64,000 nt of DNA from Paraburkholderia piptadeniae (GCF_900007165.1 NZ_CYGY02000035.1:62001-126000), one strand, 5' to 3'. Shown: positions 1 to 8,269, numbered from the stretch's first letter. Notes: generated by a model not told the origin, from the letters alone. A program made the numbers and translations.

Positions 1-139
1 TATATTCAGTCGCGCACCGCATGCTGATAAGCTTCACCACAACCTGATACGCTGCTGCGCGCGCAGATGCGCTCGGGCCGCTCCACATCGCATCGCGTGA
101 TCGCGTCGATGGCTTCCATTCCAACTCAACAGAGACACC

Positions 140-1285
140 ATGCCGAATACGCCGTCCGCGCCCATCGTCGTCATTGCACCCGACTCATTCAAAGGCTCGC
201 TCTCGGCCGAGCAGGTCGCGCAGTCCATCGCGACGGGCATCCTGCGCGCGCGAGCCGATGCGACCATCCGCGTCTGCGCGATGGCGGACGGCGGCGAAGG
301 CACGCTCGACGCCATGCTCACGCGCGGCGGCGAGCGCCGCATGCTCACGCTGCGCGGCGCGGCGGGCCCGTCGCGTGAAGCCGCAACGGGACTCCTCGCC
401 GATGGCAGCGCGATCATCGAAACGGCGGAGATCGTCGGCATTACAGATCCTGTCGGCATGGGCGTCCCCGTCGAAAAGCGCGGCACGCGCGGCATGGGCG
501 AAGCAATCCGTTCGCTGCTCGACGCGGGCGTGCGGCGGTTCTTCGTCGCGCTAGGCGGCAGCAGCACGAACGACGGCGGCGCGGGTCTGCTCGTCGGTCT
601 CGGGCTCAAGCTGTTCGATGCGCAAGGACATGAGCTCGACCCGACGCCCGAGCAGCTCGCGCAACTGGCGCGTGTCGATGCATCGGGACTCGATGCGCGT
701 CTGCGCGAGACGACGTTCATTGGCATGTCGGACGTCGACAATCCGCTGACGGGCGACCATGGCGCTACGGCAATCTTTGGTCCGCAGAAAGGCGTGACGC
801 CGGAGCAGGTTGCGATCATCGACGCAGCCCTCGCCCGCTTTGCCGACCTCGTCGAACCGGCGATGAATCGTGTGGCGCGCAACGAGCCTGGCGCGGGCGC
901 GGCGGGCGGCCTCGGCTTCGCGCTGCATATGCTGGGCGCCGAATTCGAGCCGGGCGCGGAAGTCGTTGCGCGCGAGATCGGTCTCGATGCCGCGCTCGAA
1001 GGCGCCAACTGGCTCATCACGGGCGAAGGCCGCTCAGACGTGCAGACGCTGCATGGCAAGGCGCCTTTCATCGCCTGCCGCCATGCGCGTGCGGCGGGCG
1101 TGCCGGCCACGCTGCTATCGGGTGCCGTCGACCCCACAGCGTTGCCGAAACTTGCCGAGCACTTCAGCGGATGCTTCTCGCCGGCCCCCGGTCCCATCAC
1201 GCTCGAAGTGGCGATCCGCGACGCGGCCACCCTTCTTGCGAACGAAGCCGAGCAGATGACGCGACTAAGGTATGGCCCGCGTTGA
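140..1285 (+). CDS. Glycerate kinase (GlxK/GarK family)
   Basis: The 381-residue protein belongs to the GlxK/GarK glycerate kinase family (PF02595), which phosphorylates D-glycerate with ATP in glyoxylate, glucarate and tartrate breakdown in the cytoplasm. Seen directly: the N-terminal motif APDSFKGSLSA, then MADGGEGT near residue 52, the glycine-rich GGSSTNDGGAG near residue 138, and GEGRSDVQTLHGKAP near residue 295. Its length is normal for the family. The start follows an AGAGACACC leader with a weak ribosome site. A MarR regulator follows 63 bases downstream on the same strand and could be cotranscribed. Whether the product is 2- or 3-phosphoglycerate cannot be read from sequence. Confidence 0.93.
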   Translation: MPNTPSAPIVVIAPDSFKGSLSAEQVAQSIATGILRARADATIRVCAMADGGEGTLDAMLTRGGERRMLTLRGAAGPSREAATGLLADGSAIIETAEIVGITDPVGMGVPVEKRGTRGMGEAIRSLLDAGVRRFFVALGGSSTNDGGAGLLVGLGLKLFDAQGHELDPTPEQLAQLARVDASGLDARLRETTFIGMSDVDNPLTGDHGATAIFGPQKGVTPEQVAIIDAALARFADLVEPAMNRVARNEPGAGAAGGLGFALHMLGAEFEPGAEVVAREIGLDAALEGANWLITGEGRSDVQTLHGKAPFIACRHARAAGVPATLLSGAVDPTALPKLAEHFSGCFSPAPGPITLEVAIRDAATLLANEAEQMTRLRYGPR

Positions 1286-1348
1286 CCGCGCGAGCGGATG
1301 CAGCAACAATCACATCGCGGGACTGCATCCACTCACAACAGGAAGACC

Positions 1349-1804
1349 ATGAAGGCCTCCGATAAAGCCGGACTCGAACAGTTTCTGACGTATCGTCTGC
1401 ACGTGCTGAATAAACTTTCCGAGCGGGGCATCAGCGAACGGTATATGGCCAGGCTGGACGTGACGCTGCCCGAAGCGCGCGTGATTGCCTCGGTCGGATC
1501 GTTCGGGCCGTTCTCGATCATGGACCTCGCGCGCCACGCGAACCTCGACAAAAGTCAGGCGAGCCGCGCAGCCGAAGCGTTGATCAGACAAGGACTCGTA
1601 CAACGCGAAGCGAGCGCGCAGGATGGCCGTGTCGTGCTCGTCTCGCTGACGACGGAAGGCCGCGCCCTGTATCGCAAGATAATGCCCATCGCGCGCAAGT
1701 GGAACACCGATCTGTTCGACTGCCTCGACGATCGCGAAAAGATCGCGCTTAGCGAAGCGCTCGACAAGGTAATCGAAAGCGCGATCGCGAGAAACGCCGA
1801 ATAG
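1349..1804 (+). CDS. MarR family transcriptional regulator
   Basis: A 151-residue winged-helix regulator of the MarR family. The DNA-binding region is visible at about residues 45-95 (FGPFSIMDLARHANLDKSQA, then the wing region QREASAQDGRVVLVSLT). MarR proteins usually act as dimeric repressors relieved by small phenolic or other ligands; the ligand here is unknown. The start at 1349 is preferred over an in-frame ATG 51 bases upstream because AGGAAG lies just before it and the upstream residues are unlike the family. It follows glycerate kinase by 63 bases, so it may regulate that gene or an operon upstream of the window. Confidence 0.85.
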   Translation: MKASDKAGLEQFLTYRLHVLNKLSERGISERYMARLDVTLPEARVIASVGSFGPFSIMDLARHANLDKSQASRAAEALIRQGLVQREASAQDGRVVLVSLTTEGRALYRKIMPIARKWNTDLFDCLDDREKIALSEALDKVIESAIARNAE

Positions 1805-2481
1805 CAGTCTGACGAAGCACCTCAGGTCAGGCTGCGAGTTCGAGCCTGTCGATCGACGGCGCATTGGTTGCGCCGTTGACTTCGCCGCTTCGTAATTCCT
1901 TAAACACTCATTCACAAGCCATCGGGCCGGCATAGGTGTCCGACGGCAGTGCCTTCGTGCGCCTGCAAAGCTTGCGTCGATTCTGTAACGCCGCGATGGA
2001 CTAATCATGCCGATCCCGCGCAGCCGAGATCCGCAACGATGTGCATCGCTTCTTCGGCGCGTACCGAAGTGTCGTCGGAGTCGTGATACGCGACTCTCGT
2101 GCAACCGAGCGCGAACAGACGTTGTTGTTTTCGATGTCCGCTTGCAAACAGCCAACGGCGAGGCCCGCGGTCGTATGCGTGTGCATTCACGCAATGTGTA
2201 TTGGGCAGTGCGCGATGGGTGATGGATTGCGAAGTGCATGAAGAAGCGGCAAAGATTCAAAGGATGCACAGTGTGCTATCCGGCTTGTTTGCCATCTACG
2301 CCCATCGCCTTTTTCCCGTGCGCCAGACATATCACGGATCATGCGCATCGCGTCCGCGCAGCCTGGAAGAGATCTCGTTGCACCCGCAACGCAATCATAA
2401 GACCTGCGACGAATCACCCTATAAACGAAGCGCGAAACGCGTTGCACAGCATCGAGGTTGAAGGAAATCGTAATGCTGACT
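1805..2481. other. Intergenic region without a recognisable gene
   Basis: About 680 bases between the MarR gene and the small peptide promoter. Several short open frames exist on both strands, but none has a convincing ribosome site, family resemblance or consistent codon use. The base composition is a little less GC-rich than the flanks. I see no RNA gene or terminator that I would defend. Confidence 0.5.
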
Positions 2482-2490
2482 TGCTACGAT
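2482..2490 (+). promoter_or_regulatory. Candidate extended -10 promoter of the small secreted peptide gene
   Basis: The sequence TGCTACGAT is an extended -10 element (TGN followed by a -10-like hexamer) about 37 bases before the start at 2527. No good -35 hexamer sits 16-18 bases upstream, as is common for extended -10 promoters. Confidence 0.35.
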
Positions 2491-2526
2491 GACAGTCGCT
2501 TTTTCTCTGACTTCGAGGATCGAAAA

Positions 2527-2685
2527 ATGAAGAAGGTTGTTCTGGCGCTGATCGCCGCAGCCGCTGGTTTCGCCGGGATGTCGTCGGCGTTCGCGTATGA
2601 CCATCATCCCGTGTGCCACAAGGGTACACGTGCATCATCACTGGGAGAAGCGCTGCCACTAAGCAGCGACGAACCGTCAGTGTGA
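2527..2685 (+). CDS. Small secreted histidine-rich peptide, apparently frameshifted
   Basis: The gene starts with a clear ribosome site (GAGGA, 7 bases before ATG 2527) and a textbook signal peptide (MKKVVLALIAAAAGFAGMSS, cleavage after AFA). The mature part begins YDHHPVCHK. Read straight on, the frame gives an unremarkable tail ending at 2685. If one G of the GGG at 2622-2624 is skipped, the next frame reads VHVHHHWEKRCH and stops at 2660-2662, ahead of a strong terminator. That His/Cys-rich ending fits the first half much better and resembles short His-rich exported peptides I recall from Burkholderiaceae. The base may be a real indel (pseudogene), a sequencing error, or a frameshift site. 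Function unknown. Confidence 0.6.
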   Translation: MKKVVLALIAAAAGFAGMSSAFAYDHHPVCHKGTRASSLGEALPLSSDEPSV

Positions 2686-2694
2686 TGGCCGATG

Positions 2695-2718
2695 CCCCGC
2701 CCTCGTGCGGGGTTTTTT
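2695..2718 (+). terminator. Rho-independent terminator of the small peptide gene
   Basis: A perfect 6-bp stem (CCCCGC and GCGGGG) with a 6-base loop is followed by six T residues. It lies 32 bases after the stop of the frame-restored reading and 9 bases after the unshifted stop. Confidence 0.85.
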
Positions 2719-2810
2719 GTGCCCGTCGTTTTCCGGTTCGAGGCGTCGTCGCGCGCCATGTTCATCGCGCGCAGTATTGCGGCGGAATGCGCATGGCAGA
2801 GCGCGCGGTG

Positions 2811-2850
2811 CAAAAACAAAAAACCCCGCCGGTCAGCGACGAGCGGGGCT
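2811..2850 (-). terminator. Terminator of tRNA-Leu on the minus strand
   Basis: Read on the minus strand, a GCCCCGC/GCGGGGT stem is followed by a T-rich stretch. It lies 28 bases beyond the CCA end of the tRNA and is its evident terminator. Confidence 0.8.
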
Positions 2851-2877
2851 TTCTACATGGTGCTGCGTAAAAACAAG

Positions 2878-2964
2878 TGGTGCGAGGAAGGGGACTCGAA
2901 CCCCTACACCCTTGCGGGCGTCAGGACCTAAACCTGGTGCGTCTACCAATTTCGCCATCCTCGC
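2878..2964 (-). tRNA. tRNA-Leu (anticodon UAG)
   Basis: On the minus strand the sequence begins GCGAGGATGGCGAAATTGG and ends in the TTCGAGTCCCC T-loop region followed by an encoded CCA. The acceptor stem GCGAGGA pairs with TCCTCGC. The anticodon arm is CCAGG, loop TTTAGGT, CCTG, giving anticodon TAG. The long variable arm (TGACGCCCGCAAGGGTG) is that of a class II tRNA, as expected for leucine. CCA is encoded. The anticodon UAG reads CUA and other CUN leucine codons. Confidence 0.97.
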
Positions 2965-3133
2965 AGCCGGGCGTTGCCGCAAACCTGCAGCGCCCGATAT
3001 TTCGCCGGCGGCCGGACGCTGCGTTTTTTCACTGCAATGTCATTCGCGCGGAGGACTCTGAACGTGTCGTAAAAGACCCGCTGGAGCCGCGAACGTCCGC
3101 ATTGAAAAGCGCGTCCGAAAGCGTAAGCGCGAG

Positions 3134-3162
3134 ATTCTAACCGATTGGTCTGCGCTTGTCTG
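3134..3162 (-). promoter_or_regulatory. Candidate sigma-70 promoter toward tRNA-Leu
   Basis: On the minus strand, CAGACA and TAGAAT are separated by 17 bases. Transcription would begin near 3127 and give a leader of about 160 bases before the tRNA. The -35 matches four of six consensus positions and the -10 five. A shorter leader from an unseen promoter is possible. Confidence 0.35.
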
Positions 3163-3182
3163 CATCTGTCGAATACCGTCAA

Positions 3183-3191
3183 TGCTACAAT
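3183..3191 (+). promoter_or_regulatory. Candidate extended -10 promoter for the squalene-synthase-like gene
   Basis: TGCTACAAT matches the extended -10 consensus with one mismatch in the hexamer. It would start transcription near 3198, about 45 bases before the GTG start at 3244. Confidence 0.45.
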
Positions 3192-3243
3192 TTTCGGTCT
3201 TTTGCGCACAGCTGTGTGCGCCCGCATTCCCCAAGCGAATCCA

Positions 3244-4077
3244 GTGAATTTCGACGAATATTGCCTGCAAAAAGCGGCGCCTCCCGGTTCGAGCACTTAC
3301 TACGCGCTGCGCCAGGCGCCCATCGCGCGGCAACCGCTGCTCACGGCGCTGTTTGCGCTGCGCCGCGAGTTCGAAGAAACCGTGAAGGAAACCACCGACC
3401 CCACCGTGGGCCGCACGAAACTCGCCTGGTGGCAGAAGGAGGCGGCCGCGCTCGTCGCCGGTGAGCCGACGCACCCCGTATCGCAAGCGCTCGCCGCGCA
3501 TTTGCCCGACGTGCAGGCCGAGTACCCGGCGCTGCAAGCCATGATCGCGGGCTTCGAGATGGATCTCGACCAGGCCCGCTACCTCGATTACCCGAATCTG
3601 CGTCGCTATATGGCTGGCGTCGGCGGCACGTTTGCGTCGGTGGTTGCGCGCGCGACGGCGCGCGATCCGTCGCAGGCATCATCGTGGGCCGCGCCACTCG
3701 GCGAGGCGCTGATGCTCGAGCAGATCGTCGTGGAACTCGGCAACGACGCGCGCCACGGACGCATCTACATCCCCATCGACGAAATGCAGCGCTACAACGT
3801 GACGGCTGCCGACCTGATCAACCGCAAATACACGGATGCGTTCACGGAACTGATGCGCTTTCAGACGACGCGCGCCCGCGATGCGATTCGCAAGGCGCTC
3901 GATGGTTTGCCCGCGGGCGAGCGTCATTCGCAGAGCACGCTGCGCGCGTTGGCGGCGCTGGCGCTGGCGCTGCTCGACGAAATCGAGCGCGACGGTTATC
4001 ACGTCCTGCATCAACGCATTGCGCTCACGCCGATCCGCAAGCTGTGGGTCGCGTGGCGAGCGGCGCGCAAGCATTGA
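3244..4077 (+). CDS. Squalene/phytoene synthase family protein (HpnD-like), motifs degenerate
   Basis: The 277-residue protein starts with GTG (NFDEYCLQKAAPPGSSTYYA), the usual N-terminus of bacterial HpnD-like squalene/phytoene synthases. The in-frame ATG 99 bases upstream adds residues unlike the family and precedes the likely promoter. Family landmarks are clear: TKLAWWQKEAAAL, then GRIYIPIDEM. In active enzymes two Asp-rich motifs bind Mg-diphosphate (typically DDxxD and DxGED). Here they read EFEETVKET and ELGNDARHGR, so most of the acidic ligands are replaced. It may be a diverged presqualene diphosphate synthase or a non-catalytic homologue. No other hopanoid gene lies nearby. Confidence 0.8.
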   Translation: MNFDEYCLQKAAPPGSSTYYALRQAPIARQPLLTALFALRREFEETVKETTDPTVGRTKLAWWQKEAAALVAGEPTHPVSQALAAHLPDVQAEYPALQAMIAGFEMDLDQARYLDYPNLRRYMAGVGGTFASVVARATARDPSQASSWAAPLGEALMLEQIVVELGNDARHGRIYIPIDEMQRYNVTAADLINRKYTDAFTELMRFQTTRARDAIRKALDGLPAGERHSQSTLRALAALALALLDEIERDGYHVLHQRIALTPIRKLWVAWRAARKH

Positions 4078-4089
4078 CGTCGACGCGTG

Positions 4090-5268
4090 TCAGGCACGCA
4101 GCAACGGCAGCGGCTTCACGTCGTCGTGCAAGATGCCTCGTGTCTCCAGCCCCCAGAACGGGCCGAGCACGGTCGCATACAGCCGTCTGAAGTCGATCTC
4201 GACAGGCAGTTGGCCTGTGCCGTCGAGTCGCGCGAGATCGGGAGACTGTCCGTACAGGCCTCCCCTCACCCGCCCGCCCATCATGAAGTGCGAGGCGGCG
4301 CCGCCGTGTTCGGTGCCGCGCGCCGGGTTCTCGCGGGCGGACCGGCCGAACTCCGAGTACGTGATGATCAGCGTATCGTTCCAGCGGCCGCGCCGTACGA
4401 GTTCCGCGTGAAGCGTCGCGCAACCCTGTGCCAACTGTTCGAGCAGCACGGCATGGCGCTCGGACTGGTTGGCGTGCGTATCGAAACCATCGAGCGTCAC
4501 GCGGATCGCGCCGTATGAACCCTGCTGCGCGCCGACGACCGCAGTGCGCGACGCGGCCTCGATCGAGTCGAGAAACGTCGCCGGGCGCGATGGCGGTGCG
4601 AACGAGGCATTGAAGAGGTCGCCCGTCACGCGATCGTCTTCGGCCAGGTTCACGTTGGTTCGATTGAAACAAGGTGCGTCGTCGGGATCTGGGACATGCG
4701 TCCATGCGTCGTGCGATGCATGAGCAAACGATAAACCCGCAAACGGCCCTGCCTCGACGCTGCCGAATATGGCAGCCGCCGCGCGGGCGTGCGACACCCG
4801 CCACTGCGCGAATGCGCGAGCCAGCCAGCCGTCGCGCCGATAAACATTGGCGCGCGAGCCCGTGTCCCAGATTTCCATCGACCGGAAATGCGACGGGTTC
4901 GCTTGCGCACAGCCGACGCCTTGCACGACGGCAAGCTGCCCGCTGCGCCACAACGGCAACAGAAGACGCAACGACGGATGCAACGCGATGCGCTCGTCGA
5001 GCGCGATCACCTGATCGCGCGCAACGGCGATGCGCCTGCGAAGCGCGTAGTAAGCGGGATCGGCAAACGGCACGACGGTATTCAATCCGTCGTTTCCGCC
5101 TTTCAGTTCGATCAGGATGAGCAGTTTGCCGCGACGGCTCGCGGCCGTTGCACACGCATCCGGTTGCGACGGTACACCGCTCGTCGGGACAGACGCACTG
5201 AACGCGCGGGGCATCGACAGCGCAGCGCCCGTTGCAGCCGCCATCGAAAGAAACTCGCGTCGTTTCAT
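4090..5268 (-). CDS. DUF1501 family protein with Tat signal
   Basis: The 392-residue protein begins MKRREFLSMAAATGAALSMP, a twin-arginine signal peptide with the RREFL motif, so it is probably exported folded. The body carries features of the DUF1501 family, which is related to sulfatases/alkaline phosphatases: LLILIELKGGNDGLNTVVPF near residue 45, HFRSMEIWDTGS near residue 130, and TYSEFGRSARENPARGTEHG near residue 310. In many proteobacteria DUF1501 genes pair with a DUF1800 gene; none is seen here. It lies 97 bases after a small secreted protein on the same strand. Substrate unknown. Confidence 0.85.
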   Translation of the reverse strand: MKRREFLSMAAATGAALSMPRAFSASVPTSGVPSQPDACATAASRRGKLLILIELKGGNDGLNTVVPFADPAYYALRRRIAVARDQVIALDERIALHPSLRLLLPLWRSGQLAVVQGVGCAQANPSHFRSMEIWDTGSRANVYRRDGWLARAFAQWRVSHARAAAAIFGSVEAGPFAGLSFAHASHDAWTHVPDPDDAPCFNRTNVNLAEDDRVTGDLFNASFAPPSRPATFLDSIEAASRTAVVGAQQGSYGAIRVTLDGFDTHANQSERHAVLLEQLAQGCATLHAELVRRGRWNDTLIITYSEFGRSARENPARGTEHGGAASHFMMGGRVRGGLYGQSPDLARLDGTGQLPVEIDFRRLYATVLGPFWGLETRGILHDDVKPLPLLRA

Positions 5269-5365
5269 CCACGCCTCACGAGAGGTATCGCGTGTGCTTC
5301 GCCAAGGACGCAGCCGCCGCGCAAGAGTGCGCACGGACGCGCAGCACGCGCAAGGCAAAAACCTG

Positions 5366-5701
5366 TCAGCGCTTGTACAGTTCGCGTACGGCGTCTTCGA
5401 TGTGCTGCCGCAGCAGACGCCTTTCTTCCGGCGTCATATGCCCGTCGCGCCGGCGTTGATCGAGATCGGGCGGCACGGCGGCGGCGCGGACGATGGCGTC
5501 GGATGCGGGATGGTCGGCGTTGGGATTGCGCGGTTGACGCACGGTGCGCATGTGCGGACGCTGGATTGGGCGCGACTCGGCTATACGTTCTGTCGAAGAT
5601 TCGGCATGCGCGGAGATGGGACCCGCAGCGCTCACGAACATGATCGCAACTGCCACTGCGATCACGCTCAGGCGCATGTTCGGCCAGACCCCTCCCTTCA
5701 T
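5366..5701 (-). CDS. Small secreted protein of unknown function
   Basis: The 111-residue product has a hydrophobic signal segment (LSVIAVAVAIMFVSAAGPIS, cleavage after AHA), a Pro/Arg-rich middle, and a conserved-looking end, MTPEERRLLRQHIEDAVREL. The start is supported by an AAGGGA ribosome site 6 bases upstream of ATG 5701; a second ATG 24 bases later would leave a more compact signal peptide. It precedes the DUF1501 gene and may form an operon with it. The C-terminal helix with TPEER resembles that of small periplasmic proteins rich in such motifs, but I cannot name the family. Confidence 0.6.
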   Translation of the reverse strand: MKGGVWPNMRLSVIAVAVAIMFVSAAGPISAHAESSTERIAESRPIQRPHMRTVRQPRNPNADHPASDAIVRAAAVPPDLDQRRRDGHMTPEERRLLRQHIEDAVRELYKR

Positions 5702-5939
5702 CTTGTTCCCTTCGTGGCGCGGCAACCGGCAACCTCAGATACGTGTAATGACTCCGGCTTGAAACCGGGCGCAAGAGCCTTATTCGAGTGAAGTATCTAC
5801 CGAACTGGCGCAAACAGTAAAGGAGTGTAAGCGCCAAGGCTTTACGTCGTGCCACAGGCCCGGTAAATTTTGTAACTGACTGTTACGCGATAATTGCTAC
5901 AAACTCGCACCCTATTCTAATCGCGCTAAGATGCCGACC

Positions 5940-6665
5940 ATGGAAACCAAAAACCCTTCGAAAATCCTCGTCGTCGACGACGACCCGCGTCTGCGTGACC
6001 TGCTGCGCCGTTATCTCGGCGAGCAGGGCTTTAACGTTTATGTTGCCGAAAACGCACCCTCGATGAACAAGCTGTGGGTGCGCGAACGTTTCGATCTGCT
6101 GGTGCTCGACCTGATGCTGCCGGGCGAGGACGGTCTCTCGATCTGCCGCCGCCTGCGCGGCAGCAACGATCGTACGCCGATCATCATGCTCACCGCCAAG
6201 GGTGAAGATGTCGATCGCATCGTCGGCCTGGAAATGGGCGCCGACGATTATCTGCCGAAGCCATTCAATCCGCGCGAACTCGTCGCACGCATTCACGCGG
6301 TGTTGCGCCGCCAGTCGCCGTCCGAGTTGCCGGGCGCGCCGTCCGAGACGTCGGAAGTGTTCGAGTTCGGCGAGTTCGCGCTGAACCTCGCGACACGCAC
6401 GCTCACCAAGGCCGGTCAGGAAATTCCGCTGACCACGGGCGAATTCTCGGTGCTCAAGGTGTTCGCGCGCCATCCGCGTCAGCCGCTGTCGCGTGAAAAG
6501 CTGATGGAGCTTGCGCGCGGCCGCGAGTATGAAGTGTTCGACCGCAGCCTCGACGTGCAGATTTCGCGTCTGCGCAAGCTGATCGAGCCCGATCCGGGCA
6601 GCCCGCGTTTCATCCAGACAGTCTGGGGTCTGGGCTATGTCTTCATCCCCGACGGCGCAGCCTAA
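5940..6665 (+). CDS. ompR: Osmolarity response regulator OmpR
   Basis: The 241-residue response regulator has an N-terminal receiver domain (acid pocket VVDDD at 11-15, phospho-acceptor Asp57 in VLDLMLPGEDG, Lys in YLPKPFNP) and a C-terminal OmpR/PhoB winged-helix domain ending in FDRSLDVQISRLRKLIEPD and VWGLGYVF. It binds promoter DNA after phosphorylation by EnvZ, encoded directly downstream. METKNPSKILVVDDD is the conserved family start; an in-frame ATG nine bases upstream (5931) is the alternative. The gap to envZ is 43 bases, so the two are an operon. Confidence 0.97.
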   Translation: METKNPSKILVVDDDPRLRDLLRRYLGEQGFNVYVAENAPSMNKLWVRERFDLLVLDLMLPGEDGLSICRRLRGSNDRTPIIMLTAKGEDVDRIVGLEMGADDYLPKPFNPRELVARIHAVLRRQSPSELPGAPSETSEVFEFGEFALNLATRTLTKAGQEIPLTTGEFSVLKVFARHPRQPLSREKLMELARGREYEVFDRSLDVQISRLRKLIEPDPGSPRFIQTVWGLGYVFIPDGAA

Positions 6666-6708
6666 GCCTGCCGTTGCAGTTCCTCCTCCTCGTCGACAAG
6701 AAGGTCGC

Positions 6709-8058
6709 ATGCGGATCGACCGGCGCCTCCTGACGCTCGCGTTCGGCGGCCTTTTCTGGCGCACGTTCCTGCTGATCGCGCTGCTGATCGCGGTCAGTCT
6801 CGCCGCATGGTTCCAGAGCTTCCGCGTGATCGAGCGCGAGCCGCGCGCGCAGCGCGTGGCGCTGCAGCTCGTCGCGATCGTGAAGCTCACGCGCACCGCG
6901 CTCCTCTATTCCGATCCCGATCTGCGGCGCGCGCTGCTGCAAGACCTGGAAAGCAATGAGGGCGTGCGCGTGTATCCGCGCGAAACCACGGACAAGTACA
7001 AGCTGCAGCCTGACGAGTCGCTCAACCGGCTGATCGAACATGACATACGCGGGCGGCTCGGCGACGACACGATCATCGCGCAGTCCGTCAACGACATTCC
7101 CGGCGTATGGATCAGCTTCAAGATCGACGACGACGATTACTGGGTCGCGCTCGACCGCGATCAACTGGATAACGTGACGGGCCTGCAATGGGCCGGCTGG
7201 GGTATCTTCGCGCTCGCGCTATCGCTATTCGGCGCGGCGTTCATCACGAGTCTGGTGAACAGGCCGTTCGCGCGGCTGGCGCTAGCTGCGCGCAAGGTCG
7301 GCTCGGGCCAGGCGCCCGAGAAGCTGCCTGAGCGCGGCATGGGCGTCGCTGCGGAAACGAATCGAAGCTTCAACCAGATGGTCCAGGACCTGGAGCAGCT
7401 CGAAGCCGACCGCGCGCTGATGCTCGCCGGCATTTCGCATGACCTGCGCACGCCGCTTGCCCGTCTGCGTCTGGAAACCGAAATGAGTCCTTCGGACCAG
7501 GCGACCAAGGACGCGATGATCGACGACATCGAGCAGATGGACATGATCATCGGGCGCTTCCTCGATTACGCGCGCCCTGTTCAGAGAAATCCGGAGCCGG
7601 TCGATCTTTCCGTGATCGCGGGAGAGCTGGCCGCGCGCATGTCGAGCGAAGACGGCATGCGGCTGGTCACGCGGCTTGCTCCCTCTGCTGTGATCGAGGC
7701 GGACGAGACGGACATCCGTCGAGTCGTCGGCAATCTGATCGAGAACGCGCGCAAATACGGCCTTTCCGAGGACGACGGCATTCCGCGCGTGATCCTCGAA
7801 ACGCGGGTGTCGCATTCGCGGGTCGAACTGTCGGTCGTCGACGAAGGTCCAGGCATTCCCGAGGACCAGCTCGCGCTCGTCACGCGGCCGTTCTACCGCG
7901 TCAACTCGGCGCGGACGCAGGCCAACGGCACGGGTCTCGGCATGGCGATCGTGCAGCGCCTGGTGGGCCGGTATCGCGGCGCATTGCGGCTGCGCAACCG
8001 CACGCCGCTGCCCGGCCTCGAAGTGACGATCGAGTTTCCGCTCGCGAAGAGCGTCTGA
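6709..8058 (+). CDS. envZ: Osmosensor histidine kinase EnvZ
   Basis: The 449-residue inner-membrane kinase has a first membrane segment at about 17-36, a periplasmic sensor region to about 160, a second membrane segment at about 162-183, a HAMP linker, the H-box AGISHDLRTPLARL with phospho-His244, then the ATPase N box NLIENARKYG, DEGPGIPEDQ and GTGLGMAIVQ. It phosphorylates and dephosphorylates OmpR. ATG 6709 has GAAGG upstream; an earlier in-frame ATG at 6637 overlaps ompR and adds a Pro-rich stretch unlike the family. The sensor domain is acidic in its centre (KIDDDDYW). Confidence 0.95.
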   Translation: MRIDRRLLTLAFGGLFWRTFLLIALLIAVSLAAWFQSFRVIEREPRAQRVALQLVAIVKLTRTALLYSDPDLRRALLQDLESNEGVRVYPRETTDKYKLQPDESLNRLIEHDIRGRLGDDTIIAQSVNDIPGVWISFKIDDDDYWVALDRDQLDNVTGLQWAGWGIFALALSLFGAAFITSLVNRPFARLALAARKVGSGQAPEKLPERGMGVAAETNRSFNQMVQDLEQLEADRALMLAGISHDLRTPLARLRLETEMSPSDQATKDAMIDDIEQMDMIIGRFLDYARPVQRNPEPVDLSVIAGELAARMSSEDGMRLVTRLAPSAVIEADETDIRRVVGNLIENARKYGLSEDDGIPRVILETRVSHSRVELSVVDEGPGIPEDQLALVTRPFYRVNSARTQANGTGLGMAIVQRLVGRYRGALRLRNRTPLPGLEVTIEFPLAKSV

Positions 8059-8228
8059 CCGGTTCGGGCACGACGCCGCCAGAAGGCAGAAGTCAGGCGG
8101 CGCCCCAGCGCCGTTTCCCACTGCCGCTTTTTTGGGCAAAACCTGTTCCCGAAACCAGTGCAAAACGCTCGTTCCAATATGGGCTATCGGCGTCTTCGAG
8201 AAAATCTATCCGAATCAGTAGATAAAAA

Positions 8229-8260
8229 CTATTGATCCGATCGCTCAATAGAGTTATAGT
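8229..8260 (+). promoter_or_regulatory. ahpC promoter with overlapping palindrome
   Basis: TTGATC (8232-8237) and TATAGT (8255-8260) are spaced by 17 bases and form a good sigma-70 promoter, with transcription expected near 8267. The -35 lies inside a perfect inverted repeat CTATTGA-N9-TCAATAG (8229-8251). CTAT/ATAG half sites recall OxyR binding elements, but the spacing differs from the OxyR consensus, so the regulator is uncertain. Confidence 0.6.
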
Positions 8261-8269
8261 TTGGACTGT

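Noticed and set aside
8229..8251. Calling the ahpC palindrome a full OxyR site
   Set aside because: The ATAG and CTAT quartets are not at the spacing of the OxyR consensus; only a tentative operator is claimed.
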